Below are positions 9,211-18,000 of a stretch of 64,000 bases of DNA, piece by piece. A program made the position numbers and the translations under genes. The stretch spans positions 1,984,001-2,048,000 of the forward strand of contig CATOTF010000002.1 in the NCBI GenBank assembly GCA_951813045.1. The letters are read 5' to 3'. The notes under the pieces are model-generated. The model saw only the letters and a program-made list of their open reading frames with translations, was not told the DNA's origin and did no database searches. This DNA is from an uncultured Rhizobiaceae bacterium (GTDB lineage: Bacteria > Pseudomonadota > Alphaproteobacteria > Rhizobiales > Rhizobiaceae). Every line of letters starts with the position of its first letter. The first letter of the stretch is position 1.

Positions 9211-9941
9211 AGGTCGTCTCCGGTAATGGGCAGTTGGGAAATCCACGTTTCCGCGCCCTTGTAAATCAGAATGATGGAAAAATACGGGGCTGTTTCTGCA
9301 CCGACATCTGCCAAAGGCATCAGCTTTTGGTTGGGTAAAGTAACACGCTCGAGATATGCGGCCTGATTCAACAGACCAGCGTCTTCGATCAATTGCCTGA
9401 CGCGCGAAAAATGTCTCCCAACTTTGATGAAAGCGATGGCATCACTCGACACCAACTGCTTGCGTATCTCGTTGTCTTCAAGTGGCGCTGGAACAATTGT
9501 CAGCACATCATTTCGGGCCGCTAGCGGGCGTCCTAACACCGCGCTTGATGCCATCAGCGATGAAATACCCGGCACAACTTCACACGGAAACCTGCCGGCC
9601 AGCCGTTCATACAAATACATGAACGACCCGTAGAAAAACGGGTCCCCTTCGCAAAGAACGACCACATCGCGACCGGATTCAAGGTGAGAGGTAATTTCCG
9701 TGGCCGCCTGATCATAAACGGTTTTCGCCGGAAATCGCTCAACCCGCATGGGTACTACAATCGGTAATTCAATCTGCTCTGCTCGCAAATAAGGCGCAAC
9801 GATCGCGCGGGCAAAACTCTCGCCACTGTCAGGTGCGGGATAGGCAACGACCCCTGCCCCGGTTAATATCCTGTGGGCCTTCAGAGTCAGGAGTTCAGGA
9901 TCGCCCGGCCCAACGCCAATTCCATATAATGTGCCACTCAT
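9207..9941 (-). CDS. cobI: Precorrin-2 C20-methyltransferase CobI
   Basis: CobI methylates (cobalt-)precorrin-2 at C20 with SAM. The 244-residue protein carries LYGIGVGPGDPELLTLKA, VVVLCEGDPFFYGSFMYLYERL and CEVVPGISSLMASSA, typical of CobI/CbiL. Whether it takes metal-free or cobalt-bearing substrate cannot be judged by eye. It overlaps cobL by 4 bases upstream and the fusion gene by 4 bases downstream, inside a compact six-gene chain. Confidence 0.93.
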   Translation of the reverse strand: MSGTLYGIGVGPGDPELLTLKAHRILTGAGVVAYPAPDSGESFARAIVAPYLRAEQIELPIVVPMRVERFPAKTVYDQAATEITSHLESGRDVVVLCEGDPFFYGSFMYLYERLAGRFPCEVVPGISSLMASSAVLGRPLAARNDVLTIVPAPLEDNEIRKQLVSSDAIAFIKVGRHFSRVRQLIEDAGLLNQAAYLERVTLPNQKLMPLADVGAETAPYFSIILIYKGAETWISQLPITGDDL

Positions 9942-11158
9942 GACGCATCATCATAGGGTTTGACAACAGACCATTGGGTTACAGGCATGGCTGCCCGCCA
10001 CCCGCGATAGGGACCGACAGGCTCCGCTTTTTGAACCGAGAGGCGGGTGAGCTCTCCGCCGTATTGCTGGTGCAATTCTATAAGCTTCGCTTCGCTTTCC
10101 AGTGTCACTGCATTCGCAACCAAACGTCCACCGGGCCGTAATGCGCGCCAACAGGTATCGAACACGCCATCCGTCATTAGCCCACCGCCGATAAATACGG
10201 CATCAGGCCGCAGTAAATCATGCAAACCAGCGGGCGCAGTTCCATGAATGATATGCATCTTTTCAACGCCCAATTGCTGCGTATTATGGGTGATCATAGC
10301 GACACGTTGAGCTTTTGATTCAATCGCAATGCTCAAAGCACCACGTGCCCCGCGCATCCATTCGACGGAGACAGAACCACACCCCGCCCCAACATCCCAA
10401 AGAACCGCGTCCGGGTAAGGGGCGAGTTTCGCCAGCGTTGCAGCACGGACATCTTGCTTGGTAATTTGCCCATCACTGATAAACGCATCGTCCGGCAGGC
10501 CGCCCGTGCGCGGATACCACACGGCATTTTTTCCCGTTTTGCATTCAATTGCTAACGTATGAAAATTGGGAACAGGTTGGTTCCAATTTTCCGCGATACC
10601 GTCAAACCGTTGTTCCCGTTCCCCGCCCAGCGCGGTGAGTACCGTCATACGGCTTTCGCCAAACCCGCGATCAGCCAACAGATTGGCAACAATCGCCGGG
10701 CTTTCACTGTTTTGGGTCAAAACAAGCAGGCGAACATTGGGCGCGAGATAAGGCAATATCTGACTATCCGCCCTGCCGTGAATTGTGAGCGTGTCGCTGT
10801 CCGCCAGGCTCCACCCCATGCGCGCAGCCGCCCACTGGAAAGCCGACAATTGCGGATGGAAAGTCACTTCATTCGCAGGAATAGATTTGATGATCCGTGC
10901 ACCGACGGAATACCAAAGTGGATCACCAGTCACCAGCACAACAAGGTTTTGACCTTTGTGAGAGCGAATTGTCTCAATCATAGCATCAAAGGGAGAAGGC
11001 CATTTGATGCGCTTCGCATTGGATTTCTGAGCCAAATCATGATGACGGTCACCACCGATAATTACGTCAGCACGGGCAAGCTTTTCGCGCGCCGATGGCG
11101 ACAGGCCATCGATCCCGTCTTCACCAATGCCGACAATATCGAGCCAGGGAGTCGCCAT
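9938..11158 (-). CDS. cobL: Precorrin-6Y C5,15-methyltransferase (decarboxylating) CobL
   Basis: CobL methylates C5 and C15 and decarboxylates the C12 acetate arm. The 406-residue protein is the usual two-domain type. An N-terminal CbiE-like methylase (WLDIVGIGEDGIDGLSP, LVVLVTGDPLWYSVGARI) is followed by a C-terminal CbiT-like Rossmann methylase with SAM motif LWDVGAGCGSVSVEWMRG. Full length is present. Its ATG shares one base with the cobH stop (TGATG), and its stop overlaps cobI by 4 bases. Confidence 0.93.
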   Translation of the reverse strand: MATPWLDIVGIGEDGIDGLSPSAREKLARADVIIGGDRHHDLAQKSNAKRIKWPSPFDAMIETIRSHKGQNLVVLVTGDPLWYSVGARIIKSIPANEVTFHPQLSAFQWAAARMGWSLADSDTLTIHGRADSQILPYLAPNVRLLVLTQNSESPAIVANLLADRGFGESRMTVLTALGGEREQRFDGIAENWNQPVPNFHTLAIECKTGKNAVWYPRTGGLPDDAFISDGQITKQDVRAATLAKLAPYPDAVLWDVGAGCGSVSVEWMRGARGALSIAIESKAQRVAMITHNTQQLGVEKMHIIHGTAPAGLHDLLRPDAVFIGGGLMTDGVFDTCWRALRPGGRLVANAVTLESEAKLIELHQQYGGELTRLSVQKAEPVGPYRGWRAAMPVTQWSVVKPYDDAS

Positions 11159-11802
11159 CAGCGCAGGCCTCCTGCCAGCGCATTCACAATGCTGCTGGCC
11201 ATGGCGGAACCGCCCCGACGACCGTGAACCGTGATGAAAGGCAGGTCTGAATCAAATTCGGCAAGGGCGTGTTTTGATTCAACGGCGCCAACAAAGCCAA
11301 CTGGAATCCCAACTATCAGAGCAGGCATTGGTGCGCCATTGGCGATATTTTCCAACAAACGGAAAAGAGCGGTTGGTGCATTGCCGACAACAACGATTGA
11401 ACCTTCCAGATATTCATTCCAGAAATCCACCGCGGCCGCCGAACGCGTATTGCTTGTCTCCTTTGCGCGACCCACAACGCGTTCATCGTTCAAGGTGCAA
11501 ATAACCGGATTGGCAGCCGGCAGCAGGCGTTTGATTACACCCGCCTTAACCATCTCCACATCGCACAAAACGGAACAGCCTTTCGTCAACGCCGCAATTC
11601 CTGCCTCTGCAGCCCCTTTGGAAAACTCCAGATCGTCAACCACATCAACCATGCCGCAGGAGTGAATGAGACGCGTAGCCACCGGGCGCATAGCGTCGGG
11701 CAGGTCATCAAGCGCAGCCTCCCGCTCCACCATCGCAAAAGATTGGCGATATATTTCCGCCGGATCGCGGACATAATCATACTTGATCTGAGATTGCGTC
11801 AC
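11158..11802 (-). CDS. cobH: Precorrin-8X methylmutase CobH
   Basis: CobH moves the C11 methyl group to C12, producing hydrogenobyrinic (or cobyrinic) acid. The 214-residue protein contains the catalytic-histidine segment TRLIHSCGMVDVVDD, the CDVEMVKAGVI stretch and the C-terminal GFVGAVESKHAL and GRRGGSAMASSIVNAL. Length is normal. It starts 6 bases after the cbiX stop and ends sharing a base with the cobL start. Confidence 0.93.
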   Translation of the reverse strand: MTQSQIKYDYVRDPAEIYRQSFAMVEREAALDDLPDAMRPVATRLIHSCGMVDVVDDLEFSKGAAEAGIAALTKGCSVLCDVEMVKAGVIKRLLPAANPVICTLNDERVVGRAKETSNTRSAAAVDFWNEYLEGSIVVVGNAPTALFRLLENIANGAPMPALIVGIPVGFVGAVESKHALAEFDSDLPFITVHGRRGGSAMASSIVNALAGGLR

Positions 11803-11808
11803 CGAAGG

Positions 11809-12903
11809 TCAGCTTTTCTTGTTCATCGAGTTGGGCCCATGGGGATGGTCTGCATGGGGGTATGGATGATGGTGATGATCATGGGTGTGGTCATGTTCAT
11901 GCCCGTGATCGTGTGAGTGATCGTGGCTGTGGAGCGGCGTCCACGGAAGGCCGTGGGTCTTGCAGAATTCTTCATCCCGGCAGGACGCGTCACAATCCCC
12001 GTTACAAGGGCAATTTTCAAGACCGCCGCCGATGCCCTCGACATGATGATGGTGGCTTTCCTGGGGAAGGCCAATCTGATCTTCAAAGCCCAAAACCTGC
12101 TCACGATATTTGCACATCTGGCAGTTCATCACGTTTTGACCGGCTTCAATCTCATTCACCCGGTCTTCAAACGTCGACAGAACCAACTCGTGATCATTGA
12201 GATATCCGGCTTTGAGAAATTCGATCTCCGGGTGACGCGCAGCAACTTCATCGGTAAAGGCATAAATGCGTTTGATCAGAACCCCGGTGAACAGGAAATA
12301 CGGGAAGACGATAATACGCTTGTAACCAAGGCGTGCGGCATGTTCGAGACCCGGTTCCACGAGTGGGAATGTCACGCCTGAATAACAGACTTCCCCCCAA
12401 CCGAAACCAAAACCTTCCCACAACATTCGCATGATCTTGTTTATATTGGAATTGGCGTCCGGGTCAGAAGCGCCACGCCCAACAACCATTAATAAGGTGT
12501 CGTGTAGAGCGACGTCACCTGCCGCGTCCATAGCTTCCTGAATTCTGTCCGCCGCAGCGCGGATCATCTTAAGGTCAATGCCAAGCTCCCGACCGTAGAT
12601 AATTTCCATGCCAGGGTTTTGCGCCTGATAGGTGTTGAGCACGGAGGGAATATCATTTTTCGCATGACCAGCAGCAAATAGCATGCCCGGAACAGCAAGA
12701 ACCTTTGTGCACCCTTGCTCGCGCAGGCTGTCTAATCCGTGAGAAATGACTGGGTTGGCAAATTCGAGATATCCATATTCTACCGGGGCGCCGCCAAAGC
12801 GGCCTTTTAGACCTTCAGAAACCTTGGCGAACTCTTTCATGGCATTTTGGTTGCGGCTTCCATGTCCGCAAATCATAACGCCGATTTTTTCAACACTGCT
12901 CAT
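11809..12903 (-). CDS. cbiX: CbiX-type chelatase with Cys cluster and His-rich tail
   Basis: This 364-residue protein has two CbiX-like halves in its first 250 residues. The first begins GVMICGHGSRNQNAMKEF with the metal-binding His, and the second has LLMVVGRGASDPDAN. Around residue 260 comes MNCQMCKYRE, a CxxC motif seen in long CbiX proteins. After that is a Cys-rich patch (CPCNGDCDASC ... FC) and a C-terminal tail of HD/HH repeats. The family inserts cobalt into sirohydrochlorin in the early-cobalt route. The tail could store or hand over cobalt, and the cysteines could hold an Fe-S cluster, as reported for Bacillus CbiX. It overlaps the upstream small gene by 4 bases (ATGA). Confidence 0.88.
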   Translation of the reverse strand: MSSVEKIGVMICGHGSRNQNAMKEFAKVSEGLKGRFGGAPVEYGYLEFANPVISHGLDSLREQGCTKVLAVPGMLFAAGHAKNDIPSVLNTYQAQNPGMEIIYGRELGIDLKMIRAAADRIQEAMDAAGDVALHDTLLMVVGRGASDPDANSNINKIMRMLWEGFGFGWGEVCYSGVTFPLVEPGLEHAARLGYKRIIVFPYFLFTGVLIKRIYAFTDEVAARHPEIEFLKAGYLNDHELVLSTFEDRVNEIEAGQNVMNCQMCKYREQVLGFEDQIGLPQESHHHHVEGIGGGLENCPCNGDCDASCRDEEFCKTHGLPWTPLHSHDHSHDHGHEHDHTHDHHHHPYPHADHPHGPNSMNKKS

Positions 12904-13130
12904 GCTGTTTCCCCTTCTGGTTCCATCTCAAGCTCTTCTTCTTCGTTATCTTTGTTCTTCTTCCGTGCGCGACGCAGGGCCTCAGCCAATGCTGCGGCCC
13001 CAACCAACGCACCAAGGCCAATCAGATGTCCGTGCCCAGCCAGTTCACCAACATGGCCCCAATGGGCAAAGGCAGGCGCGGGCCAAAACGCGGAAATGGC
13101 GGTGAAAAAGCAAAGCGAGGATCGAAACAT
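12900..13130 (-). CDS. Small His-rich membrane protein at head of cob operon
   Basis: This 76-residue protein begins with a signal-like segment (MFRSSLCFFTAISAFWPAPAF), then AHWGHVGELAGHGHLIG with five histidines in 15 residues, one transmembrane stretch (about residues 36-48), a basic stop-transfer (RRARKKNK) and an acidic tail (EEEELEMEPEGE). I do not recognise a characterised family; similar short proteins sit in cob clusters of other marine alphaproteobacteria, as far as I recall. It overlaps cbiX by 4 bases, so it is coupled to the chelatase. The exposed histidines suggest cobalt binding or a partner role in uptake, by inference. ATG 13130 is preferred over 13163 because the signal peptide then begins cleanly. 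Confidence 0.75.
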   Translation of the reverse strand: MFRSSLCFFTAISAFWPAPAFAHWGHVGELAGHGHLIGLGALVGAAALAEALRRARKKNKDNEEEELEMEPEGETA

Positions 13131-13360
13131 GATGAGACCTTTGGATTCAAATGTTGCAACCAAAGGCAGGCGCGCAGAAAATCCTTCTGCCCGTCACTTC
13201 GACGGTTCCGAACTTGGCCCTCTATTTGAGTCAACCGCACCGGAATCGTTTTCAGTCCATCTGGGGACACCATCGATTATTAAATTCAATCTATCCAAGC
13301 TAAAACGAAAGAACAAACTCTTTCGCGGCTTCTACAGCGATGATTGCGACACTTAATCTT
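13131..13360 (-). promoter_or_regulatory. Leader of the cbiX-cobM operon, no canonical riboswitch seen
   Basis: No gene is supported here. On the minus strand it must contain the promoter and leader of the small His-rich gene and the operon behind it. Two small hairpins can be drawn (CGGTT/AACCG near 13205-13240 and CAGAA/TTCTG near 13178-13192). The B12-box and the GCAACTG-type core of cobalamin riboswitches are not visible, unlike the leader at 21283-21487. Confidence 0.35.
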
Positions 13361-13464
13361 TGTCGCGCTTATTCGTCTTCATAAATGAACGATAAAAGCC
13401 CGCATTAAATAAAAGCACATGCTCGAAAACATGAATCTCACTAAACGGAACACGCTTTGAACAC
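13361..13464 (+). repeat. Dispersed intergenic repeat, copy B
   Basis: About 104 bases beginning TGTCGCGCTTATTCG and ending AAACGGAACACGCTTTGAA. It aligns along its whole length with 35611-35714 (copy A) in the same orientation. Both share TGTCGCGCT.ATTCG, then ATGA.CGATA, then CCGCA, and the final AAACG.AAC..GCTTT.AA. The 5' third can fold as an imperfect hairpin. It sits downstream of the TerB-like gene, between two minus-strand units. Confidence 0.6.
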
Positions 13465-13471
13465 TAAATTA

Positions 13472-13879
13472 TCAGTCGCTCAGTTTCAGCAGAATTTTTA
13501 CATGTTCCAGCAAGTCAAGTTCCAGCAGATCCACATGACCATCTGCTTCCGCCAGTTGCATAAGCTGCTCCAGAACCTGTTTGCGCTGCCGTTCGTTCAA
13601 CTCACGGTTCAAAATTACCGTAAAGGGAAACAATCCAGCGGAAGACCTGTCAGCCTGTTCTCCCGCCAGCTCAAGTTGTGCCAATTGTTCCTTGTTCAAG
13701 TTGAACCGACGTTTGAGCAATTTATCGAGACGGTCTGTTTCTTCGGTCGTAACTTTCCCGTCCACCGCGATCATATGATAAAAAAGTGCAGCGATGGACA
13801 AGCGGACATCGAAGTCATCAAAGCCCTCTTCTTGACCTTCAGGCTCCGCCTCGAGCCAATCCATCACTCTTTGAAACAT
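13472..13879 (-). CDS. TerB-like protein (second of a pair)
   Basis: A 135-residue all-helical protein with the TerB-type pattern of acidic helices: ALFYHMIAVDGKVTTEETDRL in the first half and LMQLAEADGHVDLLELDLL in the second. TerB-fold domains are named from tellurite resistance and bind metal in some members; no function is established for stand-alone alphaproteobacterial copies. ATG 13879 is preferred because an upstream reading to 13972 would overlap the preceding TerB-like gene. It follows that gene by 34 bases and may lie at the end of the hupE-cobO transcript. Confidence 0.7.
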   Translation of the reverse strand: MFQRVMDWLEAEPEGQEEGFDDFDVRLSIAALFYHMIAVDGKVTTEETDRLDKLLKRRFNLNKEQLAQLELAGEQADRSSAGLFPFTVILNRELNERQRKQVLEQLMQLAEADGHVDLLELDLLEHVKILLKLSD

Positions 13880-13913
13880 GTCAGCCCTTATGTTTGGTGT
13901 AGCCAATCCGTCT

Positions 13914-14336
13914 TTAAACAAGATCGCGTATCTGGTCCGGTGAGTATCCCAATACTCTCGAAACACGCGCAATCAGATTGACTTCTTTTGCGTGAAGGAC
14001 GCTATCCGCCCGCGCCATCGAAACCATATGTTTTAGCAATTCTTCTTTGCGCTCATCTGGCATATCAACAAATGATGAAGCGGCCTGTTCGCCGCTGGTT
14101 TCATAGCCGTACTCCTTGAGAAACCTTATGACCTCCGGCACGTCTTCTTCTGGAATATTAAACACGGAAAAACACATCTGTTTAAACAGCACCAGCTCTT
14201 CCCCCGCCAATTCTCCGTCAGAAAACATCAGCCGGACCAACAGCATAATCTCGGCTGCCATCACCGGGTCATCAGCTACCATCTGAACCGAGGATTTATG
14301 GGTCAAAAACCCCTTGATTGAATCAACAACACTCAT
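13914..14336 (-). CDS. TerB-like protein (first of a pair)
   Basis: A 140-residue protein of the TerB fold. It has EIMLLVRLMFSDGELAGEEL in the first helical repeat and HMVSMARADSVLHAKEVNLI in the second, with an Asp/Glu in each where TerB proteins can bind metal. It resembles the gene just downstream, so the two look like a tandem duplication that has diverged. It begins 96 bases after the cobO stop on the same strand. A link to cobalamin or cobalt handling is only suggested by position. Confidence 0.72.
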   Translation of the reverse strand: MSVVDSIKGFLTHKSSVQMVADDPVMAAEIMLLVRLMFSDGELAGEELVLFKQMCFSVFNIPEEDVPEVIRFLKEYGYETSGEQAASSFVDMPDERKEELLKHMVSMARADSVLHAKEVNLIARVSRVLGYSPDQIRDLV

Positions 14337-14432
14337 CAGCCCAACCTTATCATTACGGGAAAAGCGATTCCCGTCATCTGAGTAAGGAGTGTTCCATCAA
14401 GCGGCTATTGTGGCAAGTCGAGGTTTCGTTAC

Positions 14433-15071
14433 CTAAAACTCGATGCCGACTTGCGCTTTCACGCCATCGCGGAATGGATGTTTGATCATGGTCATTTCGG
14501 TGACCAGATCGGCAAAATCCATCAGTTCGTCCTTGGCGTTACGGCCTGTGATGATGACGTGCTTCATTTCAGGCTTGTTTTTAAGTACTTCGATAATCTC
14601 ATCGACAAGCAGGTAATCGTAGCGCAGCACGATATTGAGTTCGTCGCAGAGCACGAGATCGTGCTCATCATCCATGATCATTTCTTTTGCACGCTCCCAC
14701 GCGGCGCGTGCTGCATGGATGTCGCGCTGGCGGTCCTGCGTTTCCCACGTAAACCCATCCCCCATGGCAGTCATGGTCACCTGGTCCCCAAGTTTGTCGA
14801 GAATGACACGTTCGCCAGTCTGCCACTTACCTTTTACAAACTGCACAACACCGACCTTCATACCGTTGCCCAAAGCGCGGAACACGACACCAAAAGCGGC
14901 GGTGGATTTTCCCTTACCCTTGCCTGTGTGCACCATGACGAGACCTTTTTCGCGGGTTTTGGTCGCGATAATCTTGTCTCGCGCGGCCTTTTTCTTCTTC
15001 ATTTTATCCGCGTGGCGCGCGTTCAGCTCGTCTTCGCTGAGGTGATCGTATTTTCCCGGTTTATCGCTCAT
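14433..15071 (-). CDS. cobO: Cob(I)yrinic acid a,c-diamide adenosyltransferase CobO
   Basis: CobO transfers the adenosyl group from ATP to cobalt of the reduced corrinoid. The 212-residue protein is a CobO/BtuR type: P-loop VHTGKGKGKSTAAFGVVFRA, then GVVQFVKG, the Walker B-like DLVLCDELNIVL, and HVIITGRNAKDELMDFADLV. The N-terminus is a charged extension of about 40 residues rich in lysine. Its ATG overlaps the cobN stop by 4 bases. A 96-base gap then separates it from the TerB pair. Confidence 0.95.
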   Translation of the reverse strand: MSDKPGKYDHLSEDELNARHADKMKKKKAARDKIIATKTREKGLVMVHTGKGKGKSTAAFGVVFRALGNGMKVGVVQFVKGKWQTGERVILDKLGDQVTMTAMGDGFTWETQDRQRDIHAARAAWERAKEMIMDDEHDLVLCDELNIVLRYDYLLVDEIIEVLKNKPEMKHVIITGRNAKDELMDFADLVTEMTMIKHPFRDGVKAQVGIEF

Positions 15072-18000
15072 GTTATTTTCTCCATCTCTCTCTCTTTTCC
15101 AATATTGATTTCCGTGCGCCCGGCCAGCTTTTCCAGTTCAAACTTCGCTGAGTTGGATCGTGCCGTCCACAACCGACGTTCCTGTGCTTCCAGCAATCGC
15201 TCCGCCATTTCCTCAAGCGCATGAGGGTTTTTGTCGTGCATGAAGTTACGAACCACATCGTCCCCAACGAATGCCTGATAGACGGCATCAAAATGATGGT
15301 CCCGCACAGCGCCCGTTGTGGCCGAAAAAGCGAATAGGTAATCTACCGTCGCGGCGATCTCGAATGCGCCTTTGTAACCGTGGCGCATGACCCCAGCAAT
15401 CCATTTCGGATTCACAACCCGCGCCCGCACCACGCGGCCAATCTCTTCTTCCAGCGTCCGGATTACCGGCTTTTCCGGGCGCGAATGGTCGTTGTGATAA
15501 ACCGTGGGCCGGGCACCGGAGACATGTTCAACCGCCGCGGTCATGCCCCCTTCAAACTGATAATAATCGTCTGAATCAAGGAGGTCGTGTTCCCGGTTAT
15601 CCTGATTGTGCACCACCGCTTCTACCCCTTTTAACCGGGTTTCAAATTTTTCACGGTCCGCTTCACCTTCAGCGTCCGCGCCATAAGCGTAACTTCCCCA
15701 GGTGAGATAAGCTTCGGCAAGGTCGGCTTTTTCATCCCAGCCTTTTTCGTCGATCAGGGCTTGAAGCCCCGCCCCATAAGCACCGGGTTTGGAACCGAAC
15801 ACCCGAAACCCAGCCCGTCGTCGGGCCTGTTTTTCATCCAGACCATTCTCAACGAGTGCTTTGGTTTCTTGCCCAACCCGATTTGCGATCGGATTATCTT
15901 TCTCGCTTTCATCCAACTCAGCAACGGCCCGTACCGCTTTGTCGAACAGGTCGATTTGGGCGGGAAACGCATCGCGAAAAAAGCCGGAAATGCGCAGTGT
16001 GACATCGACACGCGGCCTGCCGAGTTCTGCAATTGTGATAATCTCGCTGCCGGTCACCCGCCGTGAAGCATGGTCCCAAATTGGCTTTACCCCGATCAAA
16101 GCCAGCGCTTGAGCGATGTCATCACCGCCCGTTCGCATGTTCGATGTTCCCCATGCGGACAGGCCCAATGAAGTCGGCCATTCCCCATGCTCTTGCCTGT
16201 GGCGTTTGATCAGCAATTCCGCTGATTTTTGCCCTAAATACCAAGCTGCCGGAGTGGGAACCGCGCGGGAATCAACCGAGAAGAAATTACGCCCTGTGGG
16301 CAATACATCATTGCGCCCACGTGTTGGCGCGCCGGATGGGCCAGGCGCAACGAACCGACCATCCAGCGCCGTCATAAAGCCGGTTAATTCGGCATTTCCA
16401 CATGCAACGACTGATGGCTCAATCTCGTCATAAATTCCACCAAGAACTGTCTGCGTCTCACACCACAACGGGTCACATTCAATTGCTTTCGCGACCAGTT
16501 CAGCGGCAAACAGTTCAATCCGTTCAACCGTATCACCATTCGACCGCCAAGCATCTTCGCTCACATTGGCGAGCACCTTGGGTTTTTTCCCCTGCCACTC
16601 CGCCGCCATATTGCAATCGAGCGGGTCAAACCGGACAGCCTCACCGACATTCATCAAATCATTTGCAATCGCCCGCTGGAGGCTCGCGTCTTTGCCTTCC
16701 CCAAGACCACGGGGAACGCGAGCCAACGCAACAGTCAGGTCTGTTCTAAGCCGGCCTTCCGGCGATCTTCCAAAAATATGCAACCCGTCACGGATCTGCA
16801 TTTCCTTGAGTTCGCACAGATAAGCGTCAAGCTTTTCAAGCTGATCTAACGTTTCTTCACACTCCACAATTCCGGCATCTTTATCCAAACCGGTATCACC
16901 CATTAAGTTCAGAATCTCAGATTGCAGGTAATTCAACCGCCTTGGGTCAACGCCAGATGCCTCATAATATTCATCCACCAACGCTTCCAACTGCTTAAGC
17001 GGACCATAGCTCTCAGCGCGGGTTAACGGTGGTGTAAGGTGATCAATAATTACGGCGGAAGACCGGCGCTTGGCCTGCGTCCCTTCACCCGGGTCATTGA
17101 CGATAAAAGGGTATAGATGAGGCATCGGCCCGAACACGGCCTCTGGATAACAGTTATCCGAAAGCGCCAGTGCTTTTCCGGGCAACCATTCCATGTTCCC
17201 GTGCTTGCCCATATGGGCAATCGCCTGCGCCCCATAATCTTCGCGCAGATAAAAATAGAACGCGAAATATCCGTGGGGCGGGACAAGGTCCGGTGAGTGA
17301 TAGGTTTCAGTCGGGTCAATATTATAACCCCGCGCGGGTTGTATCCCGACCAGAATCTCACCAAAATGGGCAAGGGATAGCGCGATAGACTTTTTGTCAG
17401 TCAAATAAAACGGGTCCGTTTCCGGCTCACCCCAGCGCGCCGTTACTTCCTCTTGAATCTGTGCGGGAAGTTTCGAGAACAGGTCTTTGTAAAGACTCAG
17501 TGAAATTGTCTCGCGAATTTCCCGCCCATCCGTTGCTGCATTAGTTGGGCCATCCTGCAGATGTTCGATCAGCGCGTCCCCATCCATCGGCAGGTTCGCA
17601 ACCGCATAGCCCTTACTTCGCATTTCATGGAGAACCTCCATGACTGCCGCAGGCGTATCCAGCCCGACGCCATTGCCCAAGCGCCCGTCGCGGTTTGGGT
17701 AATTCGCCATGATCAGCGCAATGCGGCGGTCTGCCGCCGACGTGTTGCCCAAATCGGCCCATCGCGACGCGAGTTCAGCAACAGATTTCACCCGGTCGGG
17801 GACTGGTACATGGCGCACGATGTTCGATTGCGTCGCTTCATCAAATGTATCCGCATTTTTAAACGCAATCGCGCGAGTTAAAACCCTGCCATCGATTTCT
17901 GGCAGGGCGACGTTCATCGCCAGATCACGCGATGACAGCCCCTGATCAGATTCGGTCCACGCCTCCTCTCCACCACCGGCAAGGATAGCCTGCAAGACCA

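Noticed and set aside
13022-13273. Minus-strand 83-codon frame in the leader of the cbiX operon
   Set aside because: It overlaps the convincing small His-rich gene in another frame and has no recognisable domain.
13131-13360. Possible second cobalamin riboswitch
   Set aside because: Neither the GCCACTG box nor the GCAACTG/GCGACTGT core nor the CAGGAGACCTGCC end can be found on the minus strand.
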